Assembly: GCF_900113635.1 (NCBI RefSeq)
Contig: NZ_FOQA01000008.1
Span: forward strand, 33,169 to 97,168
From: Tindallia magadiensis
Lineage (GTDB): Bacteria > Bacillota > Clostridia > Peptostreptococcales > Tindalliaceae
Direction of reading: 5' to 3'
DNA: 64,000 nucleotides
A program made the translations under genes and the position numbers. Every line of letters begins with the position of its first letter. Position 1 is the first letter of the stretch. Below are positions 8,094 to 17,112 of the stretch, one piece after another. The notes below the pieces were generated by a model. The model saw only the letters and a list, made by a program, of their open reading frames with translations. It made no database searches and was not told the origin of the DNA.

Positions 8094-9281
8094 TTATAAG
8101 ATCTTGTTTTCTTTTAACTTTTCGATCTCTTCGTCCTGATAGTTAAAGTATTCTTTTAATATTTCTTCTGTATGCTCTCCTAAAAGTGGAGCGGGTCGAC
8201 GAATTTTTCCGGGTGTATCGCTAAGCTTCACCGGTATTCCTGGAACTCTCATTTTACCTGCTTTTGGATGATCCATTTCCAGAATCATTTCCCTTGCTTT
8301 TACCTGAGGATCTTCTAATACTTTGTCGATGGTATTGATGGGCCCATTGGGTACGCCGGCTTCGTCCAGTATGTCCTGCCATTGAGCCGTAGTTTTCTTT
8401 TGTGTGATCTCTTCCAGGATTGGTTTAAGAGCGGAGTGATTTTCGTTTCTGAGTGGATTCGTCTTAAATCTTGGATCGTCACTAAGGTCTGAATGATCCA
8501 TGGCCTGACAGAGTTTTTTCCATAAAGCATCGTTACCTGCCGCAATCATGATTTCGCCGTCCTGGGTTTCGAAGGTTTCAAAAGGAACAATGGCTGGATG
8601 TCGATTACCTTGAGGTTGTGGGATTTCTCCGGTTACCACGTGCCGTGCAATGGCATTTTCAAGAATCGCTACTTGAGAGTCTAACATCGCCACATCTACT
8701 TTTTGTCCTTGCCCTGTTTCTTTAACCCGGTATAAGGCGGAAAGAATACCGATAGCCGTAAACATACCGGCATTAATATCTCCGATGGAGGTTCCTACTC
8801 TGGTAGGTTTTCCATTTTCCTGACCGGTGATGCTCATTATTCCGCCCATTGCTTGTACTACAGCATCATAGGCTGCTCTTTTGCTGTAAGGACCTGTATG
8901 ACCAAAACCGGAGGATGCCGCATAAATCAGTTTTGGATTTATTTCTTTTAGGGTTTCGTATCCCAGGCCCAGTTTTTCCATGGTTCCCGGACGAAAATTT
9001 TCGACTACTACGTCTACTTTTTTAATTAAATCCTTAAAGATTTTTTTCCCTTCTTCTTCTTTCAGATTTAGGGTAATGCTTCGTTTATTCCGATTTAGGC
9101 TCATAAAGTAGGCACTTTCTTCTTCCACATAAGGACCAAAGGCTCTGGAATCGTCTCCCATTCCCGGCATTTCTATTTTAATAATATCGGCTCCCAAATC
9201 GCCTAAGATCATGGTAGCATAAGGTCCTGCCAAAACTCGGGTCAGGTCCAGCACTTTTACATTTTCCAATGCGTACTCCAT
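8094..9281 (-). CDS. Class III CoA-transferase (CaiB/BaiF family)
   Basis: A 395-aa protein covering the whole family length. N-terminal VLDLTRVLAGPYATMILGD is the CoA-binding start, followed by GHTGPY and AYDAVVQAMGG. The conserved aspartate that forms the acyl-anhydride intermediate is probably Asp168 in GTSIGDINAG. The family moves CoA between carboxylates; formyl-CoA:oxalate, carnitine and succinyl-CoA transferases belong here. It is the last gene of the ureide locus, 228 nt after the nitrilase gene, with GGAGGAG before the ATG. Activation of oxalate or another acid released by the pathway is a plausible inference; the substrate cannot be read from the sequence. No oxalyl-CoA decarboxylase is present in the window. 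Confidence 0.88.
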   Translation of the reverse strand: MEYALENVKVLDLTRVLAGPYATMILGDLGADIIKIEMPGMGDDSRAFGPYVEEESAYFMSLNRNKRSITLNLKEEEGKKIFKDLIKKVDVVVENFRPGTMEKLGLGYETLKEINPKLIYAASSGFGHTGPYSKRAAYDAVVQAMGGIMSITGQENGKPTRVGTSIGDINAGMFTAIGILSALYRVKETGQGQKVDVAMLDSQVAILENAIARHVVTGEIPQPQGNRHPAIVPFETFETQDGEIMIAAGNDALWKKLCQAMDHSDLSDDPRFKTNPLRNENHSALKPILEEITQKKTTAQWQDILDEAGVPNGPINTIDKVLEDPQVKAREMILEMDHPKAGKMRVPGIPVKLSDTPGKIRRPAPLLGEHTEEILKEYFNYQDEEIEKLKENKIL

Positions 9282-9509
9282 CTCATCACTCCTCCACTAC
9301 ATTCCATTATTTCTTACCGATGACTTTCCGTATATTTTTCTTCATTATTTAGCCCATTTATTGCTTAACGGTTCCCATCATGCTTCTTTTTCCTTAGCTG
9401 TCCGATGCTATTTTCACTTGTTTAAGATATGCTTGATTACCTGCTTGATACCTGTTTGTTTGTCTATTTGTATACTGATTTGGTTATTTATTGGATTTCC
9501 TGCTTACCC

Positions 9510-10391
9510 TTACTTTTTTTGGTAAGGAATTCTTTTAGCTGGTTCGAAAGCGCAGGTTCCTTCGGTGAGAATTTCTTTATAAGCATCTACATTACGATCT
9601 TCTACATGATCAAAGATCATCGGAGAACGGGTACCATAGCTTACATTTTTAATGGGGTTTGGATCCAGCTTTGCAGAAACAATCTCTTCTGTTCCTCTGG
9701 CCTGACCAAGGATCTGTGCAATAGGGCTAACAATCATGCTGTGCCCAAAATAATAGTTATCACCGGCGTCTGGCCCTACCGCATTGGCGCCCAGCAGGTA
9801 TACATGATTATCATAAGCTCTGCCTTTATTCGTAAGCTCCCATATATCAAAGCTTCTTAAGAGTGCCGAAGGTCTGGTGATGATTTCTGCTCCCTTTAAG
9901 GTTAGTACTCGGCTTAATTCTGGAAAATCTCCGTCATAGCAGATGATCATTCCAATTTTCCCTAATTTGGTTTCGATAACCGCTGTCTCTGTTCCCGCCG
10001 TTGTCCATTGTCTTTCCGTAGGAAAGGGATGGGTTTTGCGATAATTTCCCAAAATCTGGCCTTGATCATCTATCAATAAGGAACTGTTCAAAATTTCGCC
10101 TTTCTCGGAACCTCTTTCGTAGATAGGATAGACCAGATGAACCTTTAATTCTTTACACAGTTTCCGGACTTCAGTCGTGTGACTTTCCACAGATTCTGGT
10201 AATAATTCATAAAACGCTTCTTTCGGCATATTCGGTGTAAAACCGGTGGTAATGCTTTCCGGAAACAGCAATAGTTCTGCTTCATGCTCTTTGGCGGCTT
10301 TTTCCATCCAATGGCATACTTTATCCGTATTTTCTTTGATATTATTTGGTTTAATTGCAATTTGCACGCAAGCGGCTATATGTTCTTTCAC
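9510..10391 (-). CDS. Carbon-nitrogen hydrolase (nitrilase superfamily amidase)
   Basis: A 293-aa single-domain enzyme with the readable Glu-Lys-Cys triad: Glu in LLFPES (about residue 45), Lys in GNYRKTHPF (about 119) and Cys in MIICYDGDFPE (about 151). Family members hydrolyse amides, nitriles or N-carbamoyl compounds. The GTG start has GGGAGG 9 nt upstream; the next ATG is much further in. Within this locus it could hydrolyse oxamate to oxalate and ammonia, or remove a carbamoyl group from a ureide. Both are inferences from context. A hairpin (10453-10478) separates it from the cyclase gene. Confidence 0.87.
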   Translation of the reverse strand: MKEHIAACVQIAIKPNNIKENTDKVCHWMEKAAKEHEAELLLFPESITTGFTPNMPKEAFYELLPESVESHTTEVRKLCKELKVHLVYPIYERGSEKGEILNSSLLIDDQGQILGNYRKTHPFPTERQWTTAGTETAVIETKLGKIGMIICYDGDFPELSRVLTLKGAEIITRPSALLRSFDIWELTNKGRAYDNHVYLLGANAVGPDAGDNYYFGHSMIVSPIAQILGQARGTEEIVSAKLDPNPIKNVSYGTRSPMIFDHVEDRNVDAYKEILTEGTCAFEPAKRIPYQKK

Positions 10392-10452
10392 TCTTATTGC
10401 CTCCCATCTGTTGGATTTGATTGTTGTCAGATTTGATTGATGATAGTAATTT

Positions 10453-10478
10453 GCCCGCCTAGTTTTCGCTAAGCGGGC
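10453..10478. other. GC-rich hairpin between nitrilase and cyclase genes
   Basis: GCCCGC pairs with GCGGGC, extended by CTAG/TTAGC pairing around an AAAAC-type loop. No T-run follows on the minus strand, so it is a weak candidate for termination. An mRNA-processing or stabilising stem inside the operon is an alternative. Confidence 0.45.
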
Positions 10479-10496
10479 CTCTTTCTGTTTCCAGGA

Positions 10497-11297
10497 TTAT
10501 TCTGTGTCAAAAGCAACGATTCTGGAAATACTGGATTCTCCACCAACAAATTTCCATGGGAAGCATCCTACGATCATTCTTCTGTTTAGCACCTTATCAA
10601 TTTCTCCACCTACGTTTTCAGCATGGATAATTTCATGTGGTTTTGGGAATACCTGTACATGCATTGCTTGATACGTTTTTGGCCATTCATAGATTTCATT
10701 CAGGCCTTTACCGTATTTTCCTTTTAGATATTCATCAGCCATCTTTGCTTCGCCTGGTTCCCAGTCACGAATTTTTGTGTTGAAAGGATGGTCAGCGGAT
10801 CCGCAGTCTACACCAATCCATTTAATTTCCATTTCTTTTACCCAATCTACAAAGTCCATAGATGGTCCTGGATGACGAAGCATGTATCTTCTTTCATCGG
10901 CTTCTGGTTGGTCCCAACCGTATTTATGGTAGCCTGTGTTGATGATTAGAATATCTCCTTTTTTCACTTCCACTCGTTCCATAATATCTTTTGGAGTATA
11001 GATACCGTAGTCTTCCGCAATATCAGAAAGATCTACAATCGCCGCTGGACCCATTAGTTTGTCCATTGGTAAAGAAGCAATATCAGCTCCGGCCGTATCA
11101 AAATGCAGTGGACCGTCCAAGTGAGTACCTACGTGGTTAGATGTGGTGATTAATTGACCGTTAGCACCGTTTGGCGATAGTCGTTTGAAGAATTTTAACT
11201 GTAATGGCTCATAGGTTGGCCAAGGTGGTGTTTGGGTACTAAGATTTTGAGTTAAGTCATAGGTTTTTACGTTTTTCCATAGATCAAGAATGTTCAT
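10497..11297 (-). CDS. Cyclase-family metal-dependent hydrolase
   Basis: A 266-aa protein of the kynurenine-formamidase/isatin-hydrolase fold. The metal-binding signature HVGTHLDGPLHFD lies at about residues 56-68, and a later conserved acidic/His region (GVDCGSADHP, AENVGGEID) is present. Relatives hydrolyse cyclic amides or N-formyl amides using a divalent metal. AAGGAGG stands before the ATG and 69 nt separate it from allG. Such a gene often accompanies fdrA-type clusters. Here it could open a cyclic ureide or imide, feeding ureides into the oxamate carbamoyltransferase. The actual substrate is unknown. Confidence 0.85.
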   Translation of the reverse strand: MNILDLWKNVKTYDLTQNLSTQTPPWPTYEPLQLKFFKRLSPNGANGQLITTSNHVGTHLDGPLHFDTAGADIASLPMDKLMGPAAIVDLSDIAEDYGIYTPKDIMERVEVKKGDILIINTGYHKYGWDQPEADERRYMLRHPGPSMDFVDWVKEMEIKWIGVDCGSADHPFNTKIRDWEPGEAKMADEYLKGKYGKGLNEIYEWPKTYQAMHVQVFPKPHEIIHAENVGGEIDKVLNRRMIVGCFPWKFVGGESSISRIVAFDTE

Positions 11298-11366
11298 TGT
11301 TAATTCCTCCTTAGAATAATGTGTATATGATTTATATTTTTACCTTTTCCTGCCGTGATTCTTGCT

Positions 11367-12635
11367 TTAAAGAATGCCGACTCTTTCACCAAAAGCTTCC
11401 AGGGCATCTTCAAAACATTTCATTGGTGGTCTTACTAAACCAGCTCCCACCTGTCCTACTCCCGGATCTTTATGAGCTATTCCGGTATTAATAATCGGTA
11501 GAATACCGGTTTCTACTACTTTGCGGATATCGATGCCTGTAGGGGTTCCTTTAAAGTCCAGGACAGGTACTTTATAGGTATCGTTTTCTTCTTCGGTTAT
11601 TTCGTACATGCTTTTTGTAAAGTTAATGGCATCTTGTGGCGTTCCGCCTACAAATTGTACAATAGGAATGGCAGCGGCCATGGCGAAGCCACCAACGCCT
11701 GCTGTTTCGGTGATAACACTGTCTCCAATGTCTGGATTGGCATCTTCTTTGCTGTATCCTGGGAAAAACAGTCCATCGATGATTTCCGCTGGTGCTGTAA
11801 ACCATTGATTCCCCAGACCAGATACTCGTATCCCAAACTCGGTACCGTTTCGTGCCATGGTATATACCAAGGTTGAATAAGGAATGTTTTCCAGAGGATC
11901 CATGGTAGATTTAAAGGCTGGCATGGTCAGATTTAAGAAGAAATGATCGTTGCCATTGATAAATCTCATTACTTCTGCCTTTTGTTGGTTATCAAAAGAA
12001 GTTTCTATAATATGAGGGGCTAGTTCTCTAATGATCAAAGAGGTACCTGCCTTATTTCTATTATGCCCTTCATCTCCCATTTGAACCACTTGTGCCACCA
12101 TAGTTTTTAAGTCGATAGGACCGGATTTTTCTAAGGCTTCTTTTAATACCGGTGCCATGACTTCTTCCATCCATTTTAACCGCTTAATCACATCTTCCCC
12201 ATAAGCACCGTAGCGTAATACTTTTCCAAGTCCTTCATTAAGGGTACAGTAAGCTTTGTTTTGGAAAGTAGTGTTTTCAATAATCCATACGGGCATCGAT
12301 GCTGTCACAACGCCTGCCATTGGACCTACGGCTTGATGATGGTGACAGGAATCAAAGGTAATTTCTCCTGCTTCTACCAGTTGAATGGCTTCTTTCTCGT
12401 TAGCGGCAAGTCCCTCATAGATCAGTCCGCCAATGACGGCTCCTTTTAAGGGACCGCTCATCTTTTCCCATTGAATTGGTGGTCCTGCATGCAATATGGT
12501 TTTTTTATCCATGCCTGGAATATCCTTACCGGCTACCCCTATGCCCACCAAAGTGGGTTGAGCTTTCAATAGTTTTTCAATGGCTTCTTGATTCGCCTCT
12601 TGAATTTTTTGTTTTAGCAATTGACTCACTCCCAT
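11367..12635 (-). CDS. allG: Oxamate carbamoyltransferase subunit AllG (DUF1116/YlbE family)
   Basis: A 422-aa DUF1116 protein with the family blocks ILHAGPPIQWEKMSGPLKGA, CHHHQAVGPMAG, YGAYGEDV, FGIRVSGLG, DSVITETAGVGG and the C-terminal INTGIAHKDPGVGQVGAG. In E. coli the homologues AllF, AllG and AllH together interconvert oxalurate plus phosphate with oxamate plus carbamoyl phosphate. All three are present and adjacent here. The cytosolic location follows from the lack of signal or membrane segments. It lies 29 nt after a 56-aa gene and 69 nt before the cyclase gene. No strong ribosome site is visible before the chosen ATG, so coupling to upstream translation is possible. Confidence 0.88.
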   Translation of the reverse strand: MGVSQLLKQKIQEANQEAIEKLLKAQPTLVGIGVAGKDIPGMDKKTILHAGPPIQWEKMSGPLKGAVIGGLIYEGLAANEKEAIQLVEAGEITFDSCHHHQAVGPMAGVVTASMPVWIIENTTFQNKAYCTLNEGLGKVLRYGAYGEDVIKRLKWMEEVMAPVLKEALEKSGPIDLKTMVAQVVQMGDEGHNRNKAGTSLIIRELAPHIIETSFDNQQKAEVMRFINGNDHFFLNLTMPAFKSTMDPLENIPYSTLVYTMARNGTEFGIRVSGLGNQWFTAPAEIIDGLFFPGYSKEDANPDIGDSVITETAGVGGFAMAAAIPIVQFVGGTPQDAINFTKSMYEITEEENDTYKVPVLDFKGTPTGIDIRKVVETGILPIINTGIAHKDPGVGQVGAGLVRPPMKCFEDALEAFGERVGIL

Positions 12636-12664
12636 CTTGTTTGTATGTCTTTGGCTATCTTTTT

Positions 12665-12835
12665 TTAAGATAGTTGTTCCAATAGGGCAGCCAATTTTTT
12701 ATTGCCTCCCGCTACAGGTCTCCAGTCTACATGTACTACCTTTTTCTTTTGAGATTTCAGTTCTTTGGAAAAAGACTCTAATCCCACATTCACAATGTTT
12801 AGCTCACTGTCAAATAATTGATTAACTTTTGACAT
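12665..12835 (-). CDS. Small FdrA-associated protein (56 aa)
   Basis: Encodes 56 residues starting MSKVNQLFDSELNIVNVGL and containing VVHVDWRPVAGGNKKL. I chose the ATG at 12835 because GAGGAGG lies 6 nt upstream; a GTG 15 nt earlier would use that site as coding sequence. It lies between allF and allG with short spacers (36 and 29 nt), so it is almost certainly co-translated with them. Short proteins of this kind accompany split fdrA/DUF1116 clusters in some Clostridia, and it may be a separate subunit or domain of the carbamoyltransferase. No signal peptide or membrane helix. Function inferred only. Confidence 0.7.
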   Translation of the reverse strand: MSKVNQLFDSELNIVNVGLESFSKELKSQKKKVVHVDWRPVAGGNKKLAALLEQLS

Positions 12836-12871
12836 GTCTGTCCTCCTCACTCATTACCCGGTTCTTTTGCT

Positions 12872-14428
12872 TTACTGAATCCGTTTCAGTATTTTTTCTA
12901 CAAATTTTACAGCCTGTGCATTGGATGGTAATAAGATAACGCCGGCATCTTCCAGTTTTTTCCGACTTTCTTCCATATCCTGTGGATCGCCTTCTGTTCC
13001 ACAGATGGAAGCTACCACGGTTAGATGACCATTAACGGATTCCATCTGACTTTTTGCTTGTTGGATGGATTCAATCATTTCGCCGGCCGGATCTTCGTGA
13101 GCTCCATATCCCAGCACCATATCCATCAACAGTACCGCTACTTCTTCGTCTCGTCCTTCTTCTACGATTCGATCGGCTCTTCCGGAAGGATCAATCATTG
13201 GATGCGGCTTTCCGATGGTAAACTCGTCTTCTCCCAAATCGACAACGGTATGCTTTTCACTCTTAAATACGTTGGCCAGTTTTCGTTCCGGTTTTTTCGG
13301 TTTATTGGAAAAAATTTCTCCAATGCTTTCGGTTAAAATGGTTTGTGCTTCTTCTGCCAAGGTTCCTCCCGTATAAAGGCCCCGCACATATCTTTGTTTC
13401 TGTGAATATTTTGATAGTTCATTTTCCACCATCTTGTCGATCAGTTTTTCATCTATTGAAAAACCGTCAAAATCTTTCGGTTTTTCTCCCTTTGAAAGGG
13501 CGACAGCCTTTTGAGCCGTGTCTTCTAAACTGATACAAGCGTACGCTCCATAAGACTCTATCATTTTTCGATCGCCGTCAATAAAATCAACAATTACCGG
13601 TTTGGAGCAGGCTTTTACCCGTTCAAGAATTTTGTGGGCCACCTTTTCACTAGGGGGCTTTGAAATCAGGACAATCACTTCTGTTTTTTCATCTTTTTCC
13701 AGCGCATCAATACCCATCAGCATCATAGTACCGCCAATTTCTTCTTTCAGATCTCTTCCACCAGTTCCAATTACCTGAGATACGCCGGCACCCAGTTTAT
13801 CTATGATCACGGAAACTTCTTGGGTTCCGGTTCCAGAAGCTCCTACAATACCAATGTTTCCAGGTTTTACTACATTAGCAAAAGCCAGTGGTGTATGATT
13901 AATGATGGCTGTACCGCAATCCGGTCCCATCATTAGTAATCCTTTTTCCTGGGCTAATTCTTTTAACTCTTTTTCTTCTTCAATGCTTACATTATCGCTA
14001 AATAACATGACATGAAGGTCTTGTTCCAAAGCCTTTTTAACTTCATCAAAGGCATATTCGCCAGGAATCGAAAAAATAGCCAGGTTTGCTTCCGGCATCA
14101 CTTTCATGGCTGACCGTAGGGTTGCCGGTCGGTAATCTTCTCCTCCAGAGGTTTTCTTCTGGTTTAATAATTCTTTGATCTTTAGAAGGATTTCCTCCAT
14201 ATCGATCTTTTCTTCTCCTTCAAGGGTCACAAAGAAATCGTTAGCTGTTGCATTTTTAATTTCTTCCGTCAGCAGGCCCAGATTTTCGGCCAGTTCTTTG
14301 TTGAGGTCTGTCCCCATGCCGACAATCACTTCCTGGATGCCTTCTGTCTTTTTTAATTCTTTGGTTACTTGCATCAGAACCACAGAATCATAATAAGCAT
14401 TCTTTTTTACGTGAGATTTCAAGGTCAT
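12872..14428 (-). CDS. allF: Oxamate carbamoyltransferase subunit AllF (FdrA, acyl-CoA synthetase-like)
   Basis: A 518-aa protein built like a succinyl-CoA synthetase. The N-terminal regulatory segment covers about 1-105, a CoA-binding-like Rossmann domain about 110-250 (GPDCGTAIINHTPLAFAN, GNIGIVGASGTGTQE), and a ligase-like domain about 255-515 (RYVRGLYTGGTLAEE, GRADRIVEEG, LLMDMVLGYGAHEDPAG). Homologue of E. coli FdrA, now known to be part of oxamate carbamoyltransferase. The ATG overlaps the allH stop (ATGA) with GGAGG inside the end of allH, so the two are translationally coupled. It generates carbamoyl phosphate, which the carbamate kinase at 18399 can use to make ATP. Confidence 0.9.
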   Translation of the reverse strand: MTLKSHVKKNAYYDSVVLMQVTKELKKTEGIQEVIVGMGTDLNKELAENLGLLTEEIKNATANDFFVTLEGEEKIDMEEILLKIKELLNQKKTSGGEDYRPATLRSAMKVMPEANLAIFSIPGEYAFDEVKKALEQDLHVMLFSDNVSIEEEKELKELAQEKGLLMMGPDCGTAIINHTPLAFANVVKPGNIGIVGASGTGTQEVSVIIDKLGAGVSQVIGTGGRDLKEEIGGTMMLMGIDALEKDEKTEVIVLISKPPSEKVAHKILERVKACSKPVIVDFIDGDRKMIESYGAYACISLEDTAQKAVALSKGEKPKDFDGFSIDEKLIDKMVENELSKYSQKQRYVRGLYTGGTLAEEAQTILTESIGEIFSNKPKKPERKLANVFKSEKHTVVDLGEDEFTIGKPHPMIDPSGRADRIVEEGRDEEVAVLLMDMVLGYGAHEDPAGEMIESIQQAKSQMESVNGHLTVVASICGTEGDPQDMEESRKKLEDAGVILLPSNAQAVKFVEKILKRIQ

Positions 14429-15285
14429 GCGTTGTTTCCTCCTTTACGGTTCACTAGTAAACGCTGAGTTTCGTGTATCATTCCATAAATCCAATCTTCT
14501 CCGGAGGAACAGCCAATCTCCATTACTTCTTTAATGGCATCTTCGTACTCTGGTCCTTTAGAAGAAAGAAACATCATTCTGAAAAGCCTTAGCAAATCTT
14601 CTGAACATTTACCTTGATTGGCAAATGCAAGCATATGTTCACTAACAACCGTGGTTTTTTGTGCGGCCTCATCCACTATCAAATCACCAAACTGGATGGT
14701 TTCTTTGGTTGGATGGATCTGTTTCCAGATTTTCCAAACAAGTATCCGAGCGGCTAAATAATCGTCCATTGATGGCGTTAACCCTTTTCCAAACCCGATA
14801 AGGCCTTGAAGGGATTGTTTTATCTTTTGTTCATTTTGATTTTCCAGCCCTTGATCGAAGGCGGTAAGGGATAATTGAATTTTTTCCGGCAGTTGCGTTC
14901 TCATAAACCCTTCTTTTCCAAAAACATTCAAAAATTCCTGTAAATATTCCACTTTTTTTTCCAGTATCTCCATGGATTCTCTTTGTTCTATATTTCCGGT
15001 GATGCTATGGATATGAAGATCAATAAAGCTATCGGGTAAAATACTTTCATCTATCCAGAAATTGTCTTGGTTTTCTAAGGACTCCTTGAGTTCCGGAAAA
15101 CCTCTTACCCGGAAGCCATTGGGTGGCAGCCATCGGCCTTTTGAAACCACCGTTGCCCAAATTCCTTCCTGACTGATAAGGTTAATCGCACTTTCAAAAA
15201 CAGAATGTACCCGAAAACCCATCCTTTTTTTTGTCATGCATTGTTGATACAAACTTTTATCCATCGCATCTATTTTCATTGCCAT
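14425..15285 (-). CDS. allH: Oxamate carbamoyltransferase subunit AllH (DUF2877/YlbF family)
   Basis: A DUF2877 protein of about 286 aa. Family blocks are visible: VHSVFESAINLIS, LIGFGKGLTPSMDDYLAA (the conserved GxGxGLTPxxDD signature) and a C-terminal EIGCSSGEDWIYGM segment. It is the third subunit of the AllFGH enzyme. The reading frame continues to a TTG at 15324, but an AAGGG element lies just before two ATGs at 15285 and 15279, so the start is within this range and uncertain. It overlaps allF by 4 nt. About 120 nt separate it from the PucR-type gene upstream, room for a promoter that I could not recognise. Confidence 0.85.
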   Translation of the reverse strand: MAMKIDAMDKSLYQQCMTKKRMGFRVHSVFESAINLISQEGIWATVVSKGRWLPPNGFRVRGFPELKESLENQDNFWIDESILPDSFIDLHIHSITGNIEQRESMEILEKKVEYLQEFLNVFGKEGFMRTQLPEKIQLSLTAFDQGLENQNEQKIKQSLQGLIGFGKGLTPSMDDYLAARILVWKIWKQIHPTKETIQFGDLIVDEAAQKTTVVSEHMLAFANQGKCSEDLLRLFRMMFLSSKGPEYEDAIKEVMEIGCSSGEDWIYGMIHETQRLLVNRKGGNNA

Positions 15286-15407
15286 CAACCCTTGTCTATA
15301 ATGATACCGTATCACTGGCTTCAATTCATTAGTGAGAATGAATAAAAGAAATCCTTCTCTTTTGTTAACTATTCCTAAACAGGGTGAACTTTCTGTTTTT
15401 TCACATT

Positions 15408-17102
15408 TTATTTAACCTTTTCCTCATCGATGATGTCATAAATCTTCAGTGCTATTTGCAGGTTTAACCGATCATCATAGTTTTCCAGATTAGTCCCTGT
15501 AATCTCTTCGATTCGCTGAACCCGATAAATAATTGTATTGTAATGGGTATACATTTCTTTGGAAATTTTCTTCAGATTTCCACCTAAACGAAAATACATT
15601 TTCAACGTTGGAACCAGTTCTGTGTTTTTTTCTTTATCATATTCTACTAAAAGTTTTAGGATGTCACGGTAAAATTCCTGAAGCTCTGGTTCCAGTTCAT
15701 CATAGGTGAGTAATTTGTAAATTCCCAGGTCTGCATAATGAGCAATTCGTTTTTTATCATCCATCTCCATGCCTCTGATGGCACGTTTGGCTTCCCGATA
15801 GCTGCGCCAAAGTGCTTTAGGATCTTTGTAGTTTCGTCCAATTCCTACCTGAATATGTTTCATAGCTTCTAAATCTGAATAATGAATGATTTCATTGCAA
15901 AAGGAGAGGATTTCTTTTTTCAGAACGCTGCTATCTCCTTCTTTGGAAGATCCGTAAAGAATAATGATTTTATCGCTCTTATTTCCACAAATCATATTTT
16001 GTTTATGATGATGGATCAGTCTTTGAACCAAGCCTAAAATACGAATATTCACTTTATGCATTAAATGGGCCTGTAGTTGCTCTCCTTTTTTATGACGCCG
16101 ATGTTCAGAGATAGAAATAACGATGGCTGAGTAGGATAAATTTTTGTCAAAATCAAAATAAGCGGCCCTTTCCAAGGCCCGGTTTTGTTTCATATTGTTT
16201 TTAGAAAACAGGTCATCAAAAAACTCTATTTTGTATTTGCTTTCGATTTCAAACATGGATAATTTTTTTAATATTTCTAGCGCAATAATGGAACTGGAGG
16301 ATTTGATCATCCGTATTTCCAGACTGGTTAACCGCTGATCACTGTCCCAGATATAAATAGCACCAAAGTTTCGATCTTGGGTACAAATGGGAATCGTGTA
16401 ACGCTTTACTTTTTCTCCGTTCAAATTATCTACTGTTTCAAAATGACGGAAATCATTTTCCATATATAATTCGTATTCATTGCCACTTTCCCGATCTTTT
16501 TTAAGTATTTCTTCCAGTGCTTCTTTCTTTTTTTCGTTACAGAAAATAATGTTTTCTTCAAACACGTATTCCCGAATGGCTAAGGTGGATTTTTCAAGAC
16601 TTTCACAAATGACTTTACCAATGGCTTCCAGGCCCCCGCCTCGCAGCATGGTATTCAGCAGTTTATTCTGTACCCGGTCAATACGTTCCAGTAGTTCCGT
16701 CTGCTGACCAATGATTTTTGTCAGGCTGTTGGCAATGACTGTAGAATGAGAAAGTTCATAGGGCAGCTTAATCAGTGGAAAGCCCCGTTTATCCGCTTCT
16801 TCAAGAATATAAGGCGGAACTTCTTTAATATACCGATGGGTTTTAATCCCTAACCCGGCCACTCCTTTTTGGTGAAGCTCTATCACCAGATCATATAATT
16901 TATCAGGATCATCTTTGATCACATAAGCGGTGGTTAGTAAAAGTTCTCCTTCTTCTACCCAGTCTACGATATCCGGAACTTCCATGACATTGACTTTCTG
17001 AATGATATTCTCTAATCCTTTTTCTCCTGCCAAAACATCGGCGTTACTCATAAAGTCTGCCTCTAATAGTTCTTTGACTGTGATTCCTGTTATATTGGTC
17101 AT
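15408..17102 (-). CDS. PucR-family transcriptional regulator
   Basis: A protein of about 564 aa with three parts. The N-terminal PucR domain (about 5-130) contains GLENIIQKVNVMEVPDIVDWV and ELLLTTAYVIKDD. The middle region is GAF/CdaR-like (about 135-430). The C-terminal PucR helix-turn-helix (about 480-560) contains LKMYFRLGGNLKKISKEMYTH and NTIIYRVQRIEEITG. Family members sense purine-pathway or related metabolites and activate the catabolic genes. I chose the ATG at 17102 because AGAGGTG precedes it; the GTG 6 nt upstream lies inside that site. It is 10 nt after the MFS gene and directly upstream of allH, so it probably controls this locus. Confidence 0.88.
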   Translation of the reverse strand: MTNITGITVKELLEADFMSNADVLAGEKGLENIIQKVNVMEVPDIVDWVEEGELLLTTAYVIKDDPDKLYDLVIELHQKGVAGLGIKTHRYIKEVPPYILEEADKRGFPLIKLPYELSHSTVIANSLTKIIGQQTELLERIDRVQNKLLNTMLRGGGLEAIGKVICESLEKSTLAIREYVFEENIIFCNEKKKEALEEILKKDRESGNEYELYMENDFRHFETVDNLNGEKVKRYTIPICTQDRNFGAIYIWDSDQRLTSLEIRMIKSSSSIIALEILKKLSMFEIESKYKIEFFDDLFSKNNMKQNRALERAAYFDFDKNLSYSAIVISISEHRRHKKGEQLQAHLMHKVNIRILGLVQRLIHHHKQNMICGNKSDKIIILYGSSKEGDSSVLKKEILSFCNEIIHYSDLEAMKHIQVGIGRNYKDPKALWRSYREAKRAIRGMEMDDKKRIAHYADLGIYKLLTYDELEPELQEFYRDILKLLVEYDKEKNTELVPTLKMYFRLGGNLKKISKEMYTHYNTIIYRVQRIEEITGTNLENYDDRLNLQIALKIYDIIDEEKVK

Positions 17103-17112
17103 GATCACACCT

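Noticed and set aside
9429..9860. 143-codon plus-strand frame overlapping the nitrilase 3' end
   Set aside because: Composition is unlike neighbouring genes and it lies opposite the conserved nitrilase C-terminus.
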